Shown here: positions 9,001 through 10,941 of the stretch, in pieces
Layout: the number at the start of each line of letters is the position of its first letter
Position numbering within the stretch: the stretch's first letter is position 1
Assembly (NCBI GenBank): GCA_002751075.1
Contig: NAOQ01000266.1
Location: 43,396-54,336 of the forward strand
Direction: 5' to 3'
Origin: Ichthyophonus hoferi
Taxonomy: Eukaryota > Opisthokonta > Ichthyosporea > Ichthyophonida > Ichthyophonidae
Length of the DNA: 10,941 nucleotides
Position numbers and translations under genes: made by a program
Notes under the pieces: generated by a model
What the model saw: only the letters and a program-made list of their open reading frames with translations
The model's database searches: none
Told to the model about the DNA's origin: nothing

Positions 9001-10213
9001 AAACACACATATCTATTAACAAGTATGGTCAAACATTTCGCCAAATACACATGCATACGAGGGAACCACAACCAACTAGATACTACACTACTGCTTACTA
9101 GAGGTTAGCCCTCAGTACCATGAAGATGTTTAAAGTAAAATAAAGTGTATGTTATCTATAAGTAAAATAGTTGGGGAAAAGATGAAGACTATATATGTGA
9201 TGTAATTGGCTAGTTCTTACCTAGTGGCTTACTCTCTTGGCATTGACCAATTAGCTCCAACTGTTCAGATAAGACTGCTTCCTCCTCACACAGTTCTAAT
9301 AGAGGGAGAGGGAGAGGAAAAATGAATATTATTGAATGATTGAACAAAGGTTATAGATATTGGTATATACTATGAAAATGTTGTTTCTCTGAGATCTGTG
9401 TACCTTGAACCATCTGTTGTATAATACTACCTCCAGTAACAATAGTAATAAAAATTATCATACTAGTAGTAATAGTAATAAGAATAACAATACTGAAATA
9501 CAATGGGAGATATCGATCTATATATGTTACCCGACTTTAGTCCAATAACAATCTCACTGTGACGTGATATATTATAAGTATACAATTAAAATCATTTTAA
9601 TTGAGAGAATATAATATATAAAGCCAATGACATTAGGATTATTTACCAGATATAGTCTGACTCATCAATCTCAGGTTCTTCGTTACCTTTTTAATATACT
9701 GCTGATCTTGACCACCTCTCTGTAATAGATTAGTGTAATTGCAGTAAGAATAGTGCATATATGCATAGGGCATATGATATGATATGATACATATGAATGC
9801 ATACACACTTCACATCATAAAATAATTCGTGCCCTCATACCATTAAAATTACAAAGAATAAAAAGAGACCAACAAAATAAATAAAACAATAAATAATAAT
9901 AGTGCATAAGAAAAATTAAAAACATAGATTACAAAACATATAGCAAACATAAACGTATCATATTGTGTTTTACCTCTTCTTCCTTACGAAGCATAGAGTT
10001 AATTGACTCTAAGCCTGACCCAACCTCGTCATTTAGAACATCCATGCTTCTCATTAGGTCTAAAAATTTCTGTTCCGGTAAAGACCTAGTGAGGGTCAGG
10101 TGACTCATCTGACTGTTCATTGAGGTTGATCTATGGGGTGTATTGAGTTCTCTCACTGCATCTCCAGGTAATATAACCCGAGGAGAGCCAGGGGGATCAT
10201 TCTTGTTATTCAT
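1..10213 (-). CDS. Tandem BAR-PH-BAR-PH protein, ASAP/ACAP-like, 27 exons, 3' end outside window
   Basis: Seen: 26 complete exons and one partial exon splice into an open frame of 829 codons from ATG 10213, plus 7 whole codons at the left edge. Rough protein layout: disordered Ser/Thr/Pro-rich tail 1-45, BAR-like helices 50-300, PH 324-418, a linker of about 25 residues, second BAR-like region 443-705, second PH 727-818. Known: BAR-PH tandems occur in ASAP, ACAP, APPL and GRAF/oligophrenin proteins, where BAR dimers bind curved membrane and PH binds phosphoinositides. The block LETCxYLxKIKDA followed by EIDFL resembles the ASAP BAR segment with its CEYLIK core, and each PH has GWIYK, TWQKRW and a C-terminal helix with a conserved Trp. 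Inference: a cytosolic membrane-binding scaffold or GTPase regulator. No catalytic domain lies in the window. Two separate tandem genes are possible but less likely, because no stop ends unit B and no start begins unit A. Confidence 0.85.
23..358 (-). other. Intron after unit A (336 bp)
   Basis: The middle (about 138-225) is a degenerate run of short TAGTATAGA-like words. I see no exon or RNA signal in it. Confidence 0.7.
359..441 (-). CDS. Unit A exon 13: PH C-terminal helix
   Basis: It is 83 bp, phase 1 in and 0 out, with acceptor GTTAATAG and donor GTATGA. It encodes EDELKSWLSLIRQSIND then LLINDAERYSK, with the PH Trp at residue 808. Again there is no stop, so translation continues leftward. 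Confidence 0.92.
542..557. repeat. (TA)n microsatellite
   Basis: An alternating TA run of about 16 bases in the intron between unit A exons 12 and 13. Confidence 0.85.
655..781 (-). CDS. Unit A exon 12: PH domain, middle strands
   Basis: It is 127 bp, phase 0 in and 1 out, with acceptor CTATACAG and donor GTGTGT. It begins DGTTTVPVSLLTCTVKED and contains YCFRLVSMTKSWIFSVDS. It is one codon shorter than its partner. Confidence 0.93.
782..1171 (-). other. Intron between unit A exons 11 and 12 (390 bp)
   Basis: AT-rich, with no coding frame, strong repeat or structured element that I can support. Confidence 0.7.
1172..1296 (-). CDS. Unit A exon 11: PH domain, strands 1-3
   Basis: It is 125 bp, phase 1 in and 0 out, with acceptor ATCCACAG and donor GTAAGC. 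It contains AGWIYKLGKQLRTWQKRW and AILDNGMFYLKNSP. The basic residues of strands 1 and 2 seen in unit B are kept, so the second PH may also bind phosphoinositides. Confidence 0.94.
1493..1631 (-). CDS. Unit A exon 10: BAR end and linker to PH
   Basis: It is 139 bp, phase 0 in and 1 out, with acceptor GGTACAG and donor GTAGGG. It begins WNQAHLEERQDLERLQSDL, then a strongly basic stretch (RPERDRRRL) and a Ser-rich linker (SNGSRSSSRASHLS). Confidence 0.92.
1646..1668 (-). promoter_or_regulatory. Conserved branch-point block before unit A exon 10
   Basis: On the gene strand this reads around a CATTAAC core, about 15-37 bases before the exon, and matches 21 of 23 bases at 6082-6104 before the partner exon. 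A TTAAC-type core fits a branch-point site. Confidence 0.55.
1864..1965 (-). CDS. Unit A exon 9: BAR region
   Basis: It is 102 bp (34 codons), phase 0 both sides, with acceptor ATTGCAG and donor GTATGT. It encodes VELYASTLDYFTKGLAIVT and on to EMEVVTSSIEL. YFTKG aligns with YFEKG of unit B. Confidence 0.92.
1966..2330 (-). other. Intron between unit A exons 8 and 9 (365 bp)
   Basis: AT-rich non-coding. I found no resemblance to the corresponding intron of unit B (6640-7000) beyond composition. Confidence 0.7.
2331..2447 (-). CDS. Unit A exon 8: core BAR helix
   Basis: It is 117 bp (39 codons), phase 0 both sides, with acceptor CTATACAG and donor GTACGT. It encodes FGSSNSDRDRLNVQLETC, EYLLKIKDAAFKK and EIDFLTEL, two codons longer than its partner. 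It shows the same ASAP-like C-E-Y-L-x-K core. Confidence 0.93.
2737..2814 (-). CDS. Unit A exon 7: BAR region
   Basis: It is 78 bp, phase 0 both sides, with acceptor CTAATAG and donor GTACGT. It encodes ELSRGYEKNMSRWRGGFLS and LKRIRPD, which is basic. Confidence 0.91.
3038..3106 (-). CDS. Unit A exon 6: BAR region
   Basis: It is 69 bp, phase 0 both sides, with acceptor TAAACAG and donor GTAGGT. It encodes FSTQTKMALHAVEGMMKHS and GESS. Confidence 0.92.
3306..3332 (-). CDS. Unit A exon 5: 27-bp microexon, BAR region
   Basis: Acceptor CCTATAG after a CT-rich stretch and donor GTAAGG, phase 0 both sides. It encodes DLVDLRSSC. Confidence 0.85.
3333..3750 (-). other. Intron between unit A exons 4 and 5 (418 bp)
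   Basis: It contains a TATAGTAT-like low-complexity stretch at about 3535-3630. No gene or structured element is supported. Confidence 0.7.
3751..3785 (-). CDS. Unit A exon 4: 35-bp small exon, BAR region
   Basis: Acceptor TATACAG and donor GTAAGT, phase 1 in and 0 out. It encodes (A)DTLSGLSNLHK. DNA identity to its partner is only about 19 of 35 bases, well below that of the adjoining intron. Confidence 0.9.
3889..3912. repeat. Short 10-bp tandem repeat (TGGATTAGAT)
   Basis: Two full copies plus flanking partial units inside conserved intron 3 of unit A. Unit B has a single copy of the core at about 8881-8893. Confidence 0.8.
3946..3963. other. Small hairpin in conserved intron, unit A
   Basis: Perfect 6-bp arms (TTTGTA and TACAAA) enclose a 6-base loop. 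The same hairpin with a changed loop occurs at 8923-8940. Confidence 0.5.
4219..4293 (-). CDS. Unit A exon 3: BAR region
   Basis: It is 75 bp, phase 1 both sides, with acceptor CATCTAG preceded by a pyrimidine tract of about 43 bases and donor GTAAGA. It encodes MIDEERSLSEQLQLIGN and CQESKPL. It has the same length as its partner. Confidence 0.93.
4300..4342 (-). promoter_or_regulatory. Long polypyrimidine tract before unit A exon 3
   Basis: Forty-three uninterrupted purines on the plus strand read as C/T only on the gene strand, a few bases upstream of the exon 3 acceptor at 4294-4295. It is C-rich and could bind PTB- or PCBP-type splicing factors (inference). The unit B counterpart at 9301-9322 is about half as long. 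Confidence 0.65.
4475..4547 (-). CDS. Unit A exon 2: BAR region
   Basis: It is 73 bp, phase 0 in and 1 out, with acceptor CATACAG and donor GTAAGA. It encodes RSSADQAHIKKVAKTIKIM and GDTLE, with the split codon giving E. Confidence 0.92.
4828..4989 (-). CDS. Unit A exon 1: linker and start of second BAR region
   Basis: It is 162 bp (54 codons), phase 0 both sides, with acceptor TTTTGCAG after a pyrimidine tract and donor GTATGC. It encodes SLAPTEKAFVYEGIP, then RSELEQRFLDLVKEQ and ERYSLIKSLLERADE. No ATG lies near the beginning (the first Met is residue 31 of the exon), which argues against a separate gene starting here. Confidence 0.92.
5208..5284 (-). CDS. Unit B exon 13: PH C-terminal helix, joins unit A
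   Basis: It is 77 bp, phase 1 in and 0 out, with acceptor TTTCTCAG and donor GTACGT. It encodes EELNSWLSAIRQNINDVLN and KDYDSK, with the invariant PH Trp (residue 406). There is no stop codon; the donor is phase 0 and matches the phase of the first exon of unit A. Confidence 0.93.
5419..5548 (-). CDS. Unit B exon 12: PH domain, middle strands
   Basis: It is 130 bp, phase 0 in and 1 out, with acceptor CTATAG and donor GTAAGT. It begins DGSTLFAINLVTCTVRED and contains YGFRVITPQKIFQFYVES. The LVTCTV and FRV patterns match ASAP/ACAP PH domains (LLTCQV, LRLCTV). Confidence 0.94.
5697..5821 (-). CDS. Unit B exon 11: PH domain, strands 1-3
   Basis: It is 125 bp, phase 1 in and 0 out, with acceptor CCCACAG and donor GTACGC. 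It contains SGWIYKQ, KTWQKRW and ILIEKGVYYIKSSP, the standard opening of a PH domain. The Lys residues of strand 1 and loop 1 with the K-R pair of strand 2 form the basic pattern that binds phosphoinositides in many PH domains, so lipid binding is plausible. Confidence 0.95.
5932..6067 (-). CDS. Unit B exon 10: BAR end and linker to PH
   Basis: It is 136 bp, phase 0 in and 1 out, with acceptor ACATATAG and donor GTAAGT. It starts WTQAHHMERKDLVRLQ, runs through a very basic patch (KSRKKSERNTK), then a Ser/Thr/Pro linker (STPSVTSIPGNLN). The basic patch at the BAR-PH junction would suit contact with acidic lipid (inference). Confidence 0.92.
6068..6537 (-). other. Intron between unit B exons 9 and 10 (470 bp)
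   Basis: AT-rich. Apart from the conserved block near its right splice partner (6082-6104) I see nothing in it. Confidence 0.7.
6082..6104 (-). promoter_or_regulatory. Conserved branch-point block before unit B exon 10
   Basis: Partner of 1646-1668, with two mismatches, at the same distance from the exon. The rest of the two introns has diverged. Confidence 0.55.
6538..6639 (-). CDS. Unit B exon 9: BAR region
   Basis: It is 102 bp (34 codons), phase 0 both sides, with acceptor AATATAG and donor GTACGT. It encodes IGLAQAEQVYFEKGMEIIL and on to RKNIAV. The aromatic-x-x-Gly step (YFEKG) corresponds to the conserved FFxxG region of ASAP/ACAP BAR domains. Confidence 0.92.
6640..7000 (-). other. 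Intron between unit B exons 8 and 9 (361 bp)
   Basis: It contains a degenerate GTAGGTAGATA repeat at about 6655-6696. Otherwise it is featureless AT-rich sequence. Confidence 0.7.
7001..7111 (-). CDS. Unit B exon 8: core BAR helix with ASAP-like signature
   Basis: It is 111 bp, phase 0 both sides, with acceptor TTTCAG after a long pyrimidine tract and donor GTATGT. It encodes PGVLERDKVAVQLETCQYL, IKIKDAKYMQ and EIDFLREI. The ER..xQL..C.YLIK pattern resembles the ASAP BAR helix as I know it (inference from remembered family sequence). Confidence 0.93.
7216..7257. repeat. (TAATA)n microsatellite
   Basis: About eight units of period 5 with one imperfect unit, in the intron between unit B exons 7 and 8. 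Confidence 0.85.
7328..7402 (-). CDS. Unit B exon 7: BAR region
   Basis: It is 75 bp, phase 0 both sides, with acceptor TCAATAG and donor GTAAAA. It encodes ELSYGYEKSITRWKAFW and SVRPKKPE. GYEK and the following RW are shared with unit A, whose copy is one codon longer. Confidence 0.92.
7587..7655 (-). CDS. Unit B exon 6: BAR region
   Basis: It is 69 bp, phase 0 both sides, with acceptor CTATCAG and donor GTGGGT (a weaker variant). It encodes LGKQTKMAIRAVEGMAKRQ then TMSS. QTKMA and AVEGM are shared with unit A. Confidence 0.92.
7656..7979 (-). other. Intron between unit B exons 5 and 6 (324 bp)
   Basis: It contains a (TA)n run at about 7688-7704 and a purine-rich patch at about 7825-7865. 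A short CACTGAGCCT word near 7922 is shared with 3293-3302 of the matching intron. Confidence 0.65.
7980..8006 (-). CDS. Unit B exon 5: 27-bp microexon, BAR region
   Basis: Acceptor CCTCCAG with a strong pyrimidine tract and donor GTAAGT, phase 0 both sides. It encodes LLFNLRDEC; the unit A partner is DLVDLRSSC, exactly the same length. Confidence 0.85.
8007..8747 (-). other. Longest intron, between unit B exons 4 and 5 (741 bp)
   Basis: It is longer than its unit A counterpart (418 bp). It holds an A10 run plus (GATA)6 at 8280-8313 and otherwise unique AT-rich sequence. I see no terminal repeats or coding frame that would identify an inserted element. Confidence 0.65.
8290..8313. repeat. 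(GATA)6 microsatellite
   Basis: Six perfect GATA units directly after a run of ten A. Confidence 0.92.
8748..8782 (-). CDS. Unit B exon 4: 35-bp small exon, BAR region
   Basis: Acceptor CTTACAG and donor GTAGGA, phase 1 in and 0 out. It encodes (A)GTLMGLSQLHR, matching (A)DTLSGLSNLHK of unit A. It is too short to detect alone; the matching length, phase and peptide in unit A support it. Confidence 0.88.
8783..9220 (-). other. Conserved paralogous intron 3 of unit B (438 bp)
   Basis: This is the partner of the unit A intron. Identical stretches lie at 9086-9113, 9147-9169, 9118-9136 and 8966-8978, in the same order and at similar spacing. A segment at about 9015-9085 is not conserved. The adjoining exon 4 is only about half identical in DNA, so the intron is the better conserved sequence. 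Confidence 0.75.
8923..8940. other. Small hairpin in conserved intron, unit B
   Basis: The same TTTGTA/TACAAA arms and 6-base loop as at 3946-3963; the loop differs at its first and last bases. Confidence 0.5.
9221..9295 (-). CDS. Unit B exon 3: BAR region
   Basis: It is 75 bp, phase 1 to phase 1, with acceptor TATTAG and donor GTAAGA. It encodes LCEEEAVLSEQLELIG followed by QCQESKPL. This is the best conserved exon between the units by protein (about 17 of 24 residues). DNA similarity in its last half continues across the donor into the following intron. Confidence 0.92.
9296..9646 (-). other. Intron between unit B exons 2 and 3 (351 bp)
   Basis: A short purine tract (9301-9322) next to the exon 3 acceptor and AAT/ATA-rich low-complexity sequence at about 9425-9500. 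Nothing else is supported. Confidence 0.7.
9647..9719 (-). CDS. Unit B exon 2: BAR region
   Basis: It is 73 bp, phase 0 in and phase 1 out, with acceptor ATTACAG and donor GTAAAT. It encodes RGGQDQQYIKKVTKN and on to LMSQTIS, with the split codon giving E. IKKV is shared with the unit A partner, which has the same length. Confidence 0.9.
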
Positions 10214-10267
10214 GGCCACCGCTTGAGCCAAACCATGACTTCCCTGACGATTAAGGTCTGATGAAGA
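9974..10267 (-). CDS. Unit B exon 1: N-terminal tail and start of BAR region
   Basis: The frame is open for 98 codons, from a TAG that could itself be a splice acceptor (preceded by a pyrimidine-leaning stretch) to the donor after RKEEE (GTAAAA), phase 0. The first in-frame ATG is at 10213 in a good context (GCC before ATG) and I prefer it as start, giving 80 coding codons; the 18 codons upstream would then be 5' UTR. Alternatively the exon is internal and the frame continues from an upstream exon I could not find. The N-terminal 45 residues are polar and Pro/Ser-rich (DPPGSPR, PHRSTSM); then RSLPEQKFLDL matches RSELEQRFLDL of unit A. Confidence 0.8.
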
Positions 10268-10585
10268 CTACAGAATATAGGTAATAAACAAGTGTCAATA
10301 AAGATAGAGATACTTATTGTATTGTAATATAATTGCAAAATATATGGTATAATCTAATATAATAAGTGGGCCTGACCGGGTGCATATGCCTCGTTTTATA
10401 TAAATTGAAGCAAATACATATACATTTCCAATTTTAACAACAAGGGTTCCAACGAGTCCCTTTCTTTCTGTTCAAAATAGCCTAATGAAAAATGCGAGTT
10501 ATCGCCGACACAATGCATTATACTTATCTATTATTCTAATTGCTGGGATATATACGCATGTTTATATATATGTGTACAACAAATG

Positions 10586-10614
10586 TAAAGTAACTAGATC
10601 TAAAGTAACTAGAT
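10586..10614. repeat. Tandem direct repeat, 14-base unit
   Basis: TAAAGTAACTAGAT occurs twice, separated by one base. Confidence 0.85.
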
Positions 10615-10752
10615 TAAGCCAATAAGTCTTTATGTATTGCAAACTTTCCCATTATCTACACAAAAAAATTCCGTATATCTAGAGATTGCGTGCGATAACG
10701 ACCCAACAAAGGTCAATAAAAGATAAATGAGTTAAAGCTATTTGAAACTTGT

Positions 10753-10777
10753 ATGCATGCGTAGTGTGTGCATGCAT
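10753..10777. repeat. Inverted repeat with 8-base arms
   Basis: ATGCATGC and GCATGCAT flank a 9-base spacer. Each arm is itself close to palindromic, so this may be a by-product of TG/CA-rich sequence. Confidence 0.5.
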
Positions 10778-10868
10778 GTTTAAATATACGTTAAGACCGA
10801 CATCACCCGTTGAAATCTAAATTCCATGTGTGTAACCCAAGGTGTATAAGTGCGTGAAAAAAAAATAT

Positions 10869-10869
<1 letters not shown>

Positions 10870-10941
<72 letters not shown>
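10870..10941. repeat. Run of 72 A at the right edge
   Basis: Uninterrupted A to the end of the window, following a shorter A9 run at about 10857-10865. It could be a genuine homopolymer, a retroposon tail or a sequence-end artefact. No 3' end of a plus-strand gene is evident. Confidence 0.8.

Larger units (their letters stand above)
5208..10267 (-). other. Unit B: first BAR-PH module (13 exons)
   Basis: This is the first of two duplicated 13-exon blocks. Exon lengths in order are 294, 73, 75, 35, 27, 69, 75, 111, 102, 136, 125, 130 and 77 bp. From ATG 10213 it encodes residues 1-425. Exons 2-10 give the charged helical BAR-like region, and exons 11-13 give the PH domain. It differs from unit A mainly in exon 1, which carries about 45 additional N-terminal residues rich in Ser, Thr and Pro, as expected for a protein N-terminus. 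Confidence 0.85.
10268..10941. other. Upstream region with no supported exon (674 bp)
   Basis: This region lies 5' of the first exon found. I searched it for a PH-helix exon like exon 13 and found none, which favours unit B being the first module. It would hold the promoter, 5' UTR or a first intron, but I cannot point to a core promoter element. It contains two short repeats and ends in a homopolymer. Confidence 0.6.

Noticed and set aside
10397-10517. Minus-strand open frame of about 40 codons (MHCVGDNSHF...) as a possible first exon
   Set aside because: It resembles nothing in the modules, and the candidate donor near its end has the wrong phase for the exon at 10267.
10753-10777. Inverted repeat as a terminator or replication signal
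   Set aside because: Short TG/CA palindromes arise easily in this sequence and there is no supporting context in a eukaryotic intron or upstream region.

Overview
The window looks like AT-rich animal nuclear DNA. One intron-rich protein-coding gene on the minus strand fills almost all of it. Exons are 27 to 294 bp, introns are about 110 to 740 bp, nearly all splice sites are GT-AG, and the introns are full of TA-rich simple repeats. An early-branching metazoan such as a sponge would fit, but that is an inference. I see no bacterial gene, RNA gene, CRISPR array or recognisable transposon.

I reconstructed the gene by reading the minus strand from right to left. It gives 26 complete coding exons plus the first 22 bases of another exon cut by the left edge. 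Spliced together they stay open for 829 codons from the preferred ATG at 10213, and the frame runs off the left edge. The exons fall into two consecutive sets of 13. Unit B (5208-10267) comes first in the protein and unit A (359-4989) second. Each unit encodes a BAR-like coiled-coil region followed by a pleckstrin homology (PH) domain. The closest resemblance I recognise is the BAR-PH half of the ASAP/ACAP Arf-GAP proteins. Corresponding exons of A and B have the same phases and the same or nearly the same lengths, including two tiny exons of 35 and 27 bp. The gene therefore arose by internal duplication of a complete 13-exon BAR-PH module. The last exon of B joins the first exon of A in frame across a 218-bp intron, and neither module ends in a stop codon. 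The simplest reading is one BAR-PH-BAR-PH polypeptide. Any catalytic domain (Arf-GAP, Rho-GAP or other), or a third module, would lie beyond the left edge.

The most striking non-coding signal is the third intron of each unit (3786-4218 and 8783-9220). These two introns are more alike than the exons beside them, with identical stretches of 28, 23 and 19 bases in the same order. That suggests a constrained intronic element or a gene-conversion tract. The other long introns hold only simple repeats that I can recognise. The right-hand 674 bases are upstream of the gene, show no supported exon, and end in a run of 72 A that may be a sequence-end artefact or a genuine homopolymer.
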